DNA of 64,000 nucleotides from NCBI GenBank assembly GCA_033398695.1, contig CM065818.1, positions 54,902,001 to 54,966,000 on the forward strand, in the 5' to 3' direction. The notes under the pieces were generated by a model. That model was not told where the DNA came from. It saw only the letters and a list, made by a program, of their open reading frames with translations, and searched no databases. Below are positions 46,384 through 58,583 of this stretch, in pieces. Made by a program: the position numbers and the translations under genes. The stretch comes from Orobanche coerulescens. Its lineage: Eukaryota > Streptophyta > Magnoliopsida > Lamiales > Orobanchaceae. Each line of letters opens with the position of its first letter. The first letter of the stretch is position 1.

Positions 46384-46960
46384 TCAGAATCGAAGTGTCG
46401 CCATTGCTGCGTAGGGAATTTGCTCCATCGTCAAGGGGATAATGACGGGTTTGTTTGGACCGTTCACCCATAGTGCCTTCGCGTGTGGGAGAAGGGCAAA
46501 GTCGTTCTTCTCCAGAAAGTACATTCCCAAAATGAGGTCCCGATCATCCATCGTGGTGACCTTGAAGTGCGCACGACCTTCACAGTCTCCGAGCATGATT
46601 CGCACCCCATTTGTTGTCCCTGTGACCAGAACTGCTGGTCCGTTGTTAAACTTCATCCAACCCTTGCATGGCTGCACAAGTAGTCCCAATCTCCTTGCTT
46701 CGGCCTCAGTGATATAGTTGTAGTCGGCTCACGTGTCAACCAAGGCCTTGATGGGTTGGTGGTTGATGGTTCCTTCCACGAACATCAACTTGCTTCCCTG
46801 CAGTCCCTCACTGCCTGCACTGACGATAGAATTAAGTTGTGGGATCGTGCTTACCTGCTGCACGTCCGTTTGATCAATTGTTGGCCCCTTACATTCGGAC
46901 ATGGCGTTGAGCTTACCTATTTTCGGACAGTCCTTCATCCGATGAGCTCCGCCGCACATA
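46384..46960 (-). pseudogene. Element K aspartic protease
   Basis: The frame runs INHQPIKALVDT, then a TGA stop at 46729-46731 in the glycine position of the catalytic DTG, then ADYNYITEAEARRLGL and, in the segment 46384-46689, FNNGPAVLVTG, FKVTTMDDRDLILGMYFLEK. The second hydrophobic block (DLILGMYFL) is the standard retropepsin C-terminal motif. Upstream is one knuckle (CGGAHRMKDC, MCGG at 46959). Confidence 0.82.
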
Positions 46961-47975
46961 AAACATCCTCGTTAGTCGTGGGTGCCCTTGCGTTCACCTG
47001 AGTAGTATGACCTGTCCGCATCGTTTTATGGTCTCGTCCCGAATCTTCCATATGATGGTTGGGCTGGTTGCTACACTGACGTGCGGGTGTCTCCCCCCCC
47101 TTTAACTTGACCCTCGGCTCGCGGCTCCTTCCTCTTCTCGAATTCGGCTAAGGACTCGGCCACTTTAATTGCTTCGTTGACAGATTTCACCTTGCGACTT
47201 TGTACTCTGTCCCTGACCCAACTCGGTAGTCCATCCAGGAAGAAAAATAGTCGATCATCCTCGGTCATGTCTAGAATCTGGAGCATTATTGATGTAAAGT
47301 CCCGAACATAGTCCTGAATGGTAGTCTCATTATTGAGCTCGTGGATTCTCTTTCTTGCCTCATAACATGTATTCTCAGGATAGAGTTGTGCCTTGAGTTC
47401 CGACACGAACTTGTCCCAAGCCCCGATCGGTTGGCTAGTTCCTTTTGTAACACCGGCCTATCGATGATGCCACCACAGCGCTGCATTGTAGGCAAGATAT
47501 AGTGCAGCTTGCCGTACTTTGGCCTTCTCGTCCGTTTGGCCAGACCATCAAAGTAGAGTTCCATCCGCCACAGGAACTCCTCGATTAACTTGGCATCCCT
47601 TTTGCCAATGAATTCCTTGGGTTTGGGGACCTCAACCCTTGGTCCCTCGAACCTTGACCCGCCAAAGATGTTCTAGCTTGGTCCACCATTCGAGTTGGTG
47701 CCTGTGTTGCTTGCCTGACAGATTTTATCACAAAAATCTTCAAAACATTTTGCACTTACCTCACAAAACTCAGCATACTGCTTGCGCATATCCGTAATGC
47801 TGGCTGCCAAATGATCCTCGATCGTTGCTAGATCCTTGCAATGAGAGTTGTTCTCTCTTGAAGGTCTCGAGCTGGCCCAATGTGTGACCTTCAGTTGGCC
47901 AACAGATTCTCGAGAGTACCCACGTGTTCCTCCGTGCTCAATTGGGTGTTAGTGATGCGCTGCCTAAGAGTCCAA
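46961..47975 (-). pseudogene. Element K gag
   Basis: Segment 47071-47406 carries the retrotransposon gag core (MSELKAQLYPENTCYEARKR, TIQDYVRDFTSIMLQI, FFFLDGLPSWVRDRVQSRKV, ESLAEFEKRKEPRAEG), closest in style to chromovirus gags. N-terminal sequence continues in other frames (EFIGKRDAKLIEEFLWRMEL near 47570; STEEHVGTLENLLAN near 47910) to the break at ~47975. Confidence 0.82.
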
Positions 47976-49276
47976 AATAGAATAAGAAGGTTTATTCGGT
48001 TTGTGAAGAAGTATGGTACTGATAGTATAATTCATTATTGTCCATGCAATAAATGTAAATGTCGCAGTGATATGTACCGTTTTACACTTGATGTTGTATG
48101 AGAATAATTGAAAAACAATTAATTTTGGGATAATACACATGTTGGATTTACCATGGTGAAAGATCAAATTCACTTATTCCCCATGGTCACGGACAGTACA
48201 GTGGTAGCACATCCAATGATCCCATAAGAAGGTTGATTACTGACGTGTTTGGTTATTAAGAGAGGGACGTACCGCTGAAGGTCAAGAATACCATATAGAT
48301 GATCAACCAGTCATCTGAACGCCTACATTGATACCCGTCAACACGATTTCTGTTGATAGATACAACAAGCTAATCCATCTCCAGTAGACTCTTCTTTACC
48401 CTGGGTGTCAATGATTGTTCTTGATAGTGTCATAGAGATTATGAGAGTCAAGGTGGATAACAAAACCTCGATCAAAGCTATGGATGATTAGTTGGAACTT
48501 ACAGGGAAAATGCTCCGAGAAGGTCATCATCTTCCTAGAAATCACAGTAAAATAAGACCTATCCTAAAAGGTTTTGGGCTATCGTACATCAAGATCAACA
48601 TATGCATATATGATTGTGCTTTATTTTGGGGAAAGCCTAATGAAGACGTAAAGAGATGTTCGATATGTGACACAGAGAGGTATAAGTTCACCCCTTCTGG
48701 TAAAGAGAAAGCTATGAAGGTTCTTTGGTATTTTTCTATAAGGGATAGATTGGGGAGGCTTTTCATGTCTCCTCACACAACTAAGGCGATGAGATGGCTT
48801 GCCGAGCCTCGCATCAATAACAAGGATACTATGATACACCCTTCTGATGAGAGGCTTTGAAGCATATAGATAGGGATTTTTTAGAGTTTGCATCAGATGT
48901 CCGAAATGAAAGACTCGGTCTCAAATCTGACGGATTCAACCCTTTTGGAAACATGAGTCTTCCGTATAGTATATGGCCAGTGGTGATGGTTCCTTAAAAC
49001 ATTCCTTCATATATGTGCATGAAGAAGGAGTATAATATCTTGACTCTCTTAGTACCTGGCTCTAGGTATCCAAGAAAGTATATTGATGTTTATTTGAGAC
49101 CTTTGATAGAGGAGCTGAAGTTGTTGTGGGAGCAAGGTCATCCAACGTACGACAATTACTCACATTAGATGTTCTACTTATGTGCTATGTATACCGGTAC
49201 CATCAGTGATTTGTCTATGTACAGGATGCTGTCTGGATCTGTTATTATTGGATATAGAGGATGTCCAGTGTGCTTC
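47976..49276 (+). pseudogene. CACTA TNP2-like transposase, N-terminal half
   Basis: QNRIRRFIRFVKKYGTDSII, then YCPCNKCKCRSDMY (the Cys-containing transposase-associated domain), lies at 47976-48100. After a broken stretch (48100-48480) the TNP2 domain is clear: LTGKMLREGHHLPRNHSKIR, LSYIKINICIYDCALFWGK, CSICDTERYKFTP, RLFMSPHTTKAMRWLAEPR, and further in frame GLKSDGFNPFGNMSLPYSIW and MCMKKEYNILTLLVPGSRYP, ending at GCPVC where element G enters. Stops at 48859, ~48995 and ~49169. The protein would bind CACTA ends and catalyse excision and insertion. Confidence 0.87.
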
Positions 49277-50207
49277 TGTAACACCCCCGATATAATCAGG
49301 AATATTACAGCACCGTAAATCCTTTACATAAGGATTTACAAGGCTGAAGAATTGAACATACATTAAGAGGCACTAACGAATGGAAATAACGAAATTAAGA
49401 TACAACAGTTCTGACCAAATACTGAAAATACAATTGTTCAACAGAAACTTAATAATACATCACCAAATTCAAATTCATCATAAATGACTTCGTACTCGAG
49501 TACTTATTGAAATAACCAAATAAACAACAGACAAATAAACCCGACCGGAACATCACTCTGCACCCTCGTCGTCATGCGGCTCCAGTGGTTGTTTTCCCGC
49601 TCTCCTGGATCCTGAACATAAACAAAATGTTCACCCCCGAAGGGGTTAGCACAACGATGCTAGTACAAGTATCACAACATATTATTCAACGTCACACGCA
49701 GAATAATAATAACGTAAATGATAAAATGTCAAACGAGTCTTCTCCTACGAGAAACTCATACATAACATACACAACTGATAATCACAACATGATATCACAA
49801 CATACACATGGTAATTCCGACGATCCAACGTTCACTGCCTAGAACCCACGATGATCCCGTCAGACCAACCCGTGGTGGAAAAACCCGTCCGATGATCCAG
49901 CGCACGCTAGCATAGATCCCTCGATGATCCCGTCGGACCAACACGAGGTGGACATACAACAACGACATACATGCATGACAATATGTATAACATCAATACG
50001 TAAAACAAATAAGGTACTTGCCTCGATTCGAAGACAAGAACAATACTTCCACGAAAACGAACACTCGAAGGTCGTCCCCCTCATCAATCACGCAACAAGC
50101 TCAAACCTTAACAAAAGAAATAATATAGGATTTATCTCACATCGTATGAATGTCTAACAATTCGATTTATGGCCAAAAGCTCATAAAATGTAATCTGTCT
50201 GAACTTC

Positions 50208-50425
50208 TTAGCGCACGCTAAGTACTTTGTGTAGCGTGCGTTAAGTCTGCTCGATAGCGCACACAAACAACAAAGCCTAGCGTATGCTTACTATGCATGG
50301 TCAGTACTCCACTGATCAGCTGACTGACTCTTCTGATGGCCTAGCATACGTTACGTACCAAACGTAGCGTACGTTAACTGATGCTCGATAGCGCATGTTA
50401 ATTAACATAGCTTAGCGTGCGCTAA
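50208..50425. repeat. TTAGCGCACGCTAA palindrome cluster 1 (3' LTR)
   Basis: About eight motifs of the form TAGCG(C/T)(A/G)CGCTA in about 220 bp, e.g. TTAGCGCACGCTAA, TAGCGTGCGTTAA, TAGCGTACGTTAA, TTAGCGTGCGCTAA. The counterpart in the other LTR is 57514-57732. Confidence 0.88.
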
Positions 50426-51274
50426 CTATGCATGGCAGTTCACTACTGGGCAAGACTGTTCTCATCATGATCAAACCAATGAAATCTTCCGTGATAATTC
50501 ATGTTACCTCCATGAATATCATGTTCATACGATTATGAATGATCTTACGGATAACAACAACTTCGGATTCAAGAATAAGTATACTATTATAAAACCATAT
50601 TCCATTTCGACTACAAATCTTCATACGAAAATTCGGAAGGCTTAACGGTTGATATCAACACCTTTATATCAATGAAAACTATCACTCTGAAGTTTGAATA
50701 ATGTTCCATCTTTACAAAATAAATCCTTCCATGATCAACCCTATAGATTCGTCTAACAATAACGATGTAAAAGTCAAGTCCATGATTGTTATGAAAACAC
50801 CTACTAGATTCGGATTATCAATGATAGAAGCTTCCTCTACTTGTTCAATACAATAAGATTCGAATCATAATATTCATAATCAAGGTACTTAAGGCCTATT
50901 CATCTCAATAATCCAAACATGATGTACTTTGGATAATTTATCCACGAAGATCAATATTTGCTAACATGATCATCTTATTCTCCATAACACGAATCTAGAG
51001 ATTGAAGATAGAATCAACATACATTAATATGACGAAATTACTGAACCACAAGGTAGAATCCGACTCCGGTTGGTTATGTGCCACTCCAAGGTGTTACTTC
51101 TCTTCAATGATCACTCACAAGTGATAACCAATATACAAGGATCAATAAGATGTTTTCTAAGTGTGTTAAAAGAGAAATTCTTGCTCTCTGGTCTCTCAAG
51201 AATGAAGTATAGACGAAGGAAATGGGAATAAAAATGGAGTGCTGGCCCATATATAAACTTTCTGTACAAAGCAA

Positions 51275-51502
51275 ATTAGCGCACGCTACTAAGTATTCCT
51301 TAGCGCGCGCTAATAAGAGTTGACTTCAAAACTGTCCAGGTTCGTCCGCGGGAATCTTATCCGGACCCATGTCCCGGCTGGCGCATGTGCTAGCCGCCCA
51401 GCTCAATAATTGAGTACTTAGCGCACGCAACTCCTACATACGTAGCGTGCGCTAGTAGTAGCTCGATAGCGCGCGTTAAGCTACATTCTTAGCGTGCGCT
51501 AT
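51275..51502. repeat. TTAGCGCACGCTAA palindrome cluster 2 (3' LTR)
   Basis: About six to seven motifs (TTAGCGCACGCTA, TTAGCGCGCGCTAA, TAGCGTGCGCTAG, TAGCGCGCGTTAA, TTAGCGTGCGCTA), matching 58584-58810 in the other LTR. This cluster lies 155-380 bases from the LTR's own 5' end, a U3-like position. Confidence 0.88.
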
Positions 51503-51656
51503 CACGAGTTTGCATGAGAAATTTTGCATGTTGTTATACTTATGTACAAAGATATCAATGTAAGAAATATCATACTCCAATCATCAAGATCACAATTCCG
51601 AATAATACAGAGTTCGAATACAGGTAAAATACACAGTAATAAATCCGGATATTACA

Positions 51657-51675
51657 TACTCTCCTACTAAAAAGG
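51657..51675 (-). promoter_or_regulatory. Element G polypurine tract region
   Basis: Minus-strand TTTTTAGTAGGAGAGTA before TGTAATATCC. It is interrupted by pyrimidines compared with element B's run of seven Gs. Confidence 0.65.
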
Positions 51676-51691
51676 AGTTTCGTCCCGAAAC

Positions 51692-53449
51692 TCAAGACAA
51701 AAATAACTCGGGATATCTGGACTTCATGCCATCTTCCGTTTCCCATGTGGCTTCTTCCACTCCATGGCGTGACCATTGAACTTTGACCAAAACGATGGGT
51801 TTGTTTCTCAACTGCTTAACTCGACTCTCGAGTATCTTGACCGGTCTTTCTTCAAACGTCCCATCTTGAGCAACTTCGATCTCACCAAAATCAATGACAT
51901 GACTAGGATCTGGTATATATCTCCGTAACTGGGATACGTGGAACACGTTATGAACATGGCACAATGACGGCGGCAATGCCAACCTGTATGCCAACTCTCC
52001 AACTCTCTCAAGGATCTCAATTGGTCCGATATATCTCGGACTCAGCTTTCCTTTCTTTCCGAAACGAAAGATTCCCCGATTAGGAGAAACCTTTAAAAGT
52101 ACGTGATCTCCCGTACTAAACTCCAAAGGGCGACGACGTACGTCTGCATAAGATTTCTGGTGACTCTGGGCGGTCAACAGCCTTTCACGAATCAAGGCTA
52201 TCTTCTCTCGAGTCTGTACGATCAACTCTGGTTCTGTTCCGATCAAGTCTGATGAATCGTCCCAGCATAGGGGCGATCTGCATCTCCTCCCGTATAATGC
52301 TTCGAATGGTGCCATCTTAATGGAAGCATGCCAACTATTATTGTAGGTAAATTCAATCAATGGTAGATGAACTTCCCAATCGTTTGACCAATCTAAGGCA
52401 CAGGACCTTAGCATGTCTTCCACCGTTTGAATAGTCCTCTCGGATTGTCCATCAGTCTGCGGGTGATATGCTGCGCTGAAGTTCAATTCGGTCCCCAAGG
52501 CCTTATGAACTGCTTTCCAAAAGTGAGACACAAAACGGCCATCTCGATCGGAAACAATGGTCTTCGACGTACCATGTAATCGAACTATCTCCGAAATAAA
52601 TATTCGTGCCAACCTCTCTTGTCCCCACATATCCTTAATGCCTAGAAAATGAGCTGATTTGGTTAAACGATCAACTATCACCCAAATCATGTTCATTCCT
52701 GTCCTGGTTGTCGGCATATTGGTGATAAAGTCCATCGATATGTCCTCCCACTTCCATTCAGGAATTGGGAGCGGCTTCAATATTCCGGCAGGCCGTTGAT
52801 GCTCGATCTTAACCTGCTGACAAGTCAAGCTTTTCGAAACATAGTCCGCTACATCTTTCTTCATGTTGCCCCACCAGAAATTCCGCTTCAAGTCCTTATA
52901 CATCTTACTGGTGCCTGGGTGGACAGAATAGGGCGAACTGTGAGCTTCCTTCATAATTGTCTGCTTCAGAACATCGACATCGGGAACGCAGAGTCGGTTC
53001 TGAAATCTCAAAACTCCATCATCATGAATTATGAATCCGGAGGCCTTTCCTTTGATCACTTCATCACGTAACCGAATCATCAGAGGATCATCTGCCTGTC
53101 TAGATTTAATTTCTTCAGTTAATGATGAAGTTATTTCCATCACACACAGTTGTCCTTGGACTCTTTGTAACCACACTTCAATTCCTTCTCGAATCATCTC
53201 TCGTTGAAGGCTAAGTTGGGAGGTCAGAGTCTCCAGCATCTGAATAGAAACAGGCTTGCGGCTGAGTGCATCGGCCACTACATTCGCTTTGCCTGGATGA
53301 TACAAAATCTCGAAGTCATAGTCCTTAATCAGTTCTAACCATCTTCTTTGCCGCATGTTCAATTCTTTCTGACTGAAGATGTATTTGAGACTCTTGTGAT
53401 CCGTAAAGATCTGACAGTGAGTCCCGTACAGATAATGCCTCCAGATCTT
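51692..53449 (-). pseudogene. Element G integrase with chromodomain and RNase H C-terminus
   Basis: Long open frame (556 codons from the internal Met at 53362, open further up to 53450). It starts with the RNase H end ([33 protein letters not shown]). The zinc domain has [20 protein letters not shown] but KSLTCQQVK, so the first cysteine of the CxxC pair is serine (codon 52829-52831). Catalytic residues are in [23 protein letters not shown] and [16 protein letters not shown]. The C-terminal fold reads [20 protein letters not shown]. The chromodomain reads [45 protein letters not shown], ending at a natural-looking stop. Confidence 0.93.
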
Positions 53450-55042
53450 CTAAGCAAAAACTACTGCTGCTAACTCCAAATCATGTGTTGGGTAATTCAC
53501 TTCATAAGGTTTCAGCTGTCGCGACGCATAAGCGATCACCTTGTCATTCTGCATCAATACGCACCCGAGTCCTTGGTTCGAAGAATCACTGTAAACTATG
53601 AATCCTCCAGTCCCCTGTGGAAGTGATAGAATCGGTGCAGTTGTCAATCTCTTCTTTAATTCATCAAAACTAATCTAACACGACTCGTTCCACTGAAACT
53701 TTTGAGTTTTCTGCAGGAGTCGAGTAAGTGGGCGGGAAATTTTAGAAAACCCTTCCACGAATCGACTATAATACCCAGCAAGTCCTAAGAAGCTTCGGAC
53801 TTCTTTCACGTTCCTTGGAGGTTTCCAATCCATAATTGCTTCGATTTTCTGAGGGTCAACTCGGATTCCTTTAGCTGATACCACATGACCTAGGAACGTT
53901 ACTTCCTTCAGCCAAAATTCACACTTAGAGAGTTTGGCGTACAATTGCTCGTTTCTCAAAAGTTCCAATACAATCCGCAAATGTTGAGCATGCTCTTCCG
54001 GGTTCTTAGAATACACTAGAATGTCATCAATGAACACGACCACAAATTTATCCAAATATTCGATGAACACTCGGTTCATCAACTGCATGAATACAGCAGG
54101 TGCATTAGTGAGACCAAACGGCATCACTACAAACTCATAGTGTCCGTAGCGAGTTCTGAATGCTGACTTTGGAACATCTGATTCCTTAATCCTCAGCTGA
54201 TGGTATCCTGATCTCAGATCGATTTTAGAAAATACTGTTGCTCCTTGCAACTGGTCAAATAAATCATCAATCCGTGGCAACGGATACTTGTTCTTAATCG
54301 TCATCTTGTTCAGCTCTCGATAATCAATACACAGTCGAAGCAATCCATCCTTCTTTCGGACAAAAAGAATTGGCGCTCCCCAAGGCGAAACGCTTGGCTG
54401 GATATAGCCTTTGTCCAATAACTCTTCTAGCTGCTTCTTCAGTTCGTACATCTCAGTAGGTGCCATACGATATGGCGCCTTAGAAATTGGTGTAGCTCCG
54501 GGTTCCAGTTCAATGGTAAATTCTACATCCCTTCGTGGAGGTAGTCCAGGTAACTCGTCAGGAAATACATCTGGAAATTCGTTAACAATAGGAATGGATG
54601 AAAGTTCCACAATTTCGTCTTCTTTCTTCATTGCATAGCACCAGAATCCGGTACAGCCCTGTTTCAGCAATATGACAGCTTTCATCGCCTTGATCAATTT
54701 TCCTGAGCTTCCCGGTTTCCATCCCTCAAACAGAATTTTGGAACCATCGTCAGCGATCAGCGAGATATTCCTCCTTCGGTAGTTTACAATTGCTCCATAT
54801 CGATTAAGCCAATCGTCTCCGAGTATCAGGTCGTCCCCTTGCATTTCTATTACAATCAAATTTGAGAGCCACTCTCTGCCTCCAAATGATACAGGGAAAT
54901 TTCTAGTTTCTAAGTTCCCGACAATCCTCTCTCCACTCGGTAAACCAACAACATAAGGTTCACAAGTATGAAAAACGGAAATATTCAAACGATTTACACA
55001 AGACAAAGATATAAAAGAATGCGTAGCTCCTGTATCGAACAA
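53450..55042 (-). pseudogene. Element G protease, reverse transcriptase and RNase H
   Basis: Open segment 53675-55042 begins at the protease ([23 protein letters not shown] intact), with [15 protein letters not shown], then the linker [14 protein letters not shown] and [60 protein letters not shown], catalytic [10 protein letters not shown] at ~54021-54040 with both Asp, and [20 protein letters not shown]. An amber stop near 53677 and another at 53450 flank the RNase H segment ([20 protein letters not shown]). Apart from these two stops, RT to chromodomain is one frame. Confidence 0.93.
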
Positions 55043-56368
55043 AACGCTAACTGGCTGGGAAAGGATCTGGACGCACGATGCGGCAAAGACATCTCCGATC
55101 GTCTGTCCTCCTCATCTCGTACAAACGTGGGGGAACAGATCCGGCACTCGATGTCCCCTTTCGGTCCCATTGTCCTCTGCCTCGTCCGCGACCAAAATTC
55201 TGAGGTATCTGAATACTTTGTTGCGTCTGTTGGACACTGGTTTCCTTCTGGACTGGCTGTGGTGTATGGGCTCTAAAAGACTTTACAGCTTCTTCACAGA
55301 ACACCGTACGATATCCCTCTCGACCACAATCAAAACAAGTCACGGCATGTAGGGGGCAATTCCGTCGATAGTGCCCCGTCTTGGCGCAGTTAAAGCATTT
55401 CCTAGTAACACCAGTCATGGTTGATGTTGCTCCAAAGTTCTTTCCGCTCCTAACTGGGTGCGAAGGTTTCTTGAAAGAGTGAAAGGATGACTGGGACTTA
55501 CGGGGCCCGCTGTTCTTGTGCTCTGTAAAAGTACCAGAGACTTTCTGCTTCTTGGATTCCGAAAATTTCTCCATAGCTGCTTCCTTGATCTCATACGCCA
55601 ACGCCTTATCCTGGTATTGACGGAGTGTGGTACATTAAAAACTGGACATGTACCTCTGGATTTCTGGTTTCATCCTCATATCGAAATGGATCATCATCTC
55701 TGCATCTGTTCTGACCAGATGTCGAACAAATGCCAGCTGTTGGTTAAACGTCTTAATTGCCTGTAATACCGGAACATCTGAAGGCTGAGCGGAGAAAAAC
55801 TCCCGAACCTTGGCTTCCCTCACAGGACGAGGGCATTACTGAGCTTCCACCATCAATTTAAACTCTGTCCAATCAGCATCATGGTCTACAGGCTGGATGG
55901 CTTCCCACCATTCGGACGCTTCCCCTATCAGAAAGTATTGAGCGATAGAGGCTCTCCGGTCGTCTGGGCAGTTAATTCTCCAGTTCCTTCAACCAATGAT
56001 CCCAGGTGGGAGTTTCAGAAATACCGTCGAATTTGGGTGGTTGCATCTTCGCCACCTCTTGCAACCACCGGTCACCTCGATTCCCCATGTCTGGAATCCC
56101 TTGCTGTCTCTCTCCCTGCTGTAGTCCCACCGCCACTTGCATCCGGTCCACGACTTGGGCGAACTGAGTCATCTGGTTCACCACTTGACAAAGGATCTCT
56201 GCAAGCGGAGTTACGGTTCGTTATTAATAGATTGTTGCGGCTACTTTGAGCTATGGCCCGGCTTTGATTAGAAGGCGACGCTTCCCTTTCAGCATTTCTT
56301 CGTCCGCGTCCACGACTGCGACCACGTCCATGTCCGCCTCTCAACATACTGTAAGTATAAATACTCAA
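55043..56368 (-). pseudogene. Element G gag
   Basis: Starts MLRGGHGRGRSRGRGRRNAE at ~56346, Arg/Gly-rich. After a frame change near 56185 comes VNQMTQFAQVVDRMQVAVGL and PPKFDGISETPTWDHWLKEL, then after another change PRPVREAKVREFFSAQP and VRHLVRTDAEMMIHFDMRMK with stops near 55838 and 55635. Two zinc knuckles in 55047-55601, CFNCAKTGHYRRNC and CFDCGREGYRTVFC; the second has Tyr where His is usual. A frameshift near 55105, after YEMRRTDDR, separates gag from the protease. Confidence 0.9.
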
Positions 56369-56565
56369 TATACAGGAAACAACATCGTTCTAATATTCGA
56401 GTATAAAGAGACACAACATGTAAAGAACGAGATAGAGTTTAGGAACTTACAACCACCGTTCGCATGAAGACGTAGGCAGTGCAGTGATGTCATTCACAGC
56501 CGGTTACCTCAAAAGACGTAAATGACCCCTATTTTAACCCAATGGCCAAGATATCCATAATCTTA
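56369..56565 (-). other. Element G 5' leader
   Basis: Short untranslated region between gag and primer site; nothing else seen. Confidence 0.6.
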
Positions 56566-56577
56566 GCTCCGATACCA
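56566..56577 (-). promoter_or_regulatory. Element G primer-binding site
   Basis: TGGTATCGGAGC on the minus strand, five bases from the LTR, identical to element B's primer site. Confidence 0.9.
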
Positions 56578-57513
56578 TATTCTGTAACACCCCCGATATA
56601 TTCAGGAATATTACAGCGCCGTAAATCCTTTACATAAGGATTTACAAGGCTGAAAAATTGAACAGACATTAAGAGGCACTAACGAATGGAAATAATGGAA
56701 TTAAGATACAACAGTTCTGACCAAATACTGAAAATACAATTGTTCAACAGAAACATAATAATACATCACCAAATTCAAATTCATCATAAATGACTTCGTA
56801 CTCGAGTACTTATTGAAATAACCAAATAAACAATAGACAAATAAACCCGGCCGGAACATCACTCTGCACCCTTGTCGTCATGCGGCTCCAGTGGTTGTTT
56901 TCCCGCTCTCCTGGATCCTGAACATAAACAAAATGTTCACCCCCGAAGGGGTTAGCACAACGATGCTAGTACAAGTACCACAACATATTATTCAACGTCA
57001 CACGCAGAATAATAATAACGTAAATGATAAAATATCAAACGAGTCTTCTCCTACGAGAAACTCATACATAACATACACAACTGATAATCACAACATGATA
57101 TCACAACATACACATGGTAATTCCGACGATCCAGCATTCACTGCCTAGAACCCACGATGATCCCGTTAGACCAACCCGTGGTGGAAAAACCCGTCCGATG
57201 ATCCAGCGCACGCTAGCATAGATCCCTCGATGATCCTGTCGGACCAACACGAGGTGGACATACAACAACGACATACATGCATGACATTATGTATAACATC
57301 AATACGTAAAACAAATAAGGTACTTGCCTCGATTCGAAGACAAGAACAATACTTCCACGAAAACGAACACTCAAAGCTCGTCCCCCTCAATCAATCACGT
57401 AACAAGCTCAAACCTTAACAAAAGAAATAATATAAGATTTATCTCACATCGTATGAATGTCTAACAATTCGATTTATGGCCAAAAGCTCATAAAATGTAA
57501 TCTGTCTGAACTT

Positions 57514-57732
57514 CTTAGTGCACGCTAAGTACTCTGTGTAGCGTGCGTTAAGTCTGCTCGATAGCGCACGCAAACAACAAAGCCTAGCGTATGCTAACTA
57601 TGCATGGTCAGTACTCCACTGATCAGCTGACTGACTCGTCTGATGGCCTAGCGTACGTTACGTACCAAACGTAGCGTACGTTAACTGATGCTCGATAGCA
57701 CACGTTAATTAACATATCTTAGCTTGCGCTAA
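57514..57732. repeat. TTAGCGCACGCTAA palindrome cluster 1 (5' LTR)
   Basis: Counterpart of 50208-50425. The first site reads TTAGTGCACGCTAA and the last TTAGCTTGCGCTAA, so different sites are damaged in the two LTRs. Confidence 0.86.
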
Positions 57733-58583
57733 CTGTGCATGGCAGTTCACTACTGGACAAAAGACTGTTCTCATCATGATCAAACCAATGAAATCTTCCA
57801 TGATAATTCATGTTACCTCCATGAATATCATGTTCATACGATTATGAATGATCTTACGGATAACAACAACTTCGGATTCAAGAATAAGTATACTATTATA
57901 AAACCATATTCCATTTCTACTACAAATCTTCATACGACAATTCAGAAGGCTTAACGGTTGATGTCAACACCTTTATATCAATGAAAACTATCACTCCGAA
58001 GTTTGAATAATGTTCCATCTTTACAAAATAAATCCTTCCATGATCAAACCTATAGATTCGTCTAACAATAACGATGTAAAAGTCAAGTCCATGATTGTTA
58101 TGAAAACACCTACTAGATTCGGATTATCAATGATAGAAGCTTCCTCTACTTGTTCAATACAATAAGATTCGAATCATGATGTTCATAATCAAGGTACTTA
58201 AGGCATATTCATCTCAATAATCCAAACATGATGTACTTTGGATAATTTATCCACGAAGATCAATATTTGCTAACATGATCATCTTATTCTCCATAACACG
58301 AATCTAGAGTTTGAAGATAGAATCAACATACCTTAATATGACGAAATTACTGAACCACAAGGTAGAATCCGACTCCGGTTGGTTATGTGCCACTCCAAGG
58401 TGTTACTTCTCTTCAATGATCACTCACAAGTGATAACCAATATACAAGGATCAATAAGATGTTTTCTAAGTGTGTTAGAAGGGAAATTCTTGCTCTCTGG
58501 TCTCTCAAGAATGAAGTATAGACGAAGGAAATGGGAATAAAAATGCAGTGCTGGCCCATATATAAACTTTCTGTACAAAGCAG

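Larger units (their letters stand above)
45162..47975 (-). mobile_element. Element K: LTR element carrying only gag and protease, 5'-truncated
   Basis: Minus strand: 3' LTR at 45162-46270, polypurine tract, then protease and gag but no RT, RNase H or integrase, although the sequence between protease and polypurine tract is only ~110 bases. The 5' LTR and leader are missing at 47975, where CACTA transposase sequence resumes. It could be a non-autonomous gag-protease family or a large internal deletion. Confidence 0.78.
49277..51656 (-). repeat. Element G 3' LTR
   Basis: TGTAACACCCCCG...CCGGATATTACA, colinear with 56583-58965. ORFs such as 49585-49842 recur in the other LTR and reflect copying. 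Two TTAGCGCACGCTAA-type clusters lie inside. Confidence 0.94.

Noticed and set aside
49585..49842. 85-aa ORF repeated almost unchanged at 56891-57148
   Set aside because: Both copies lie at the same place in the two LTRs of element G; conservation follows from the LTRs being copies.
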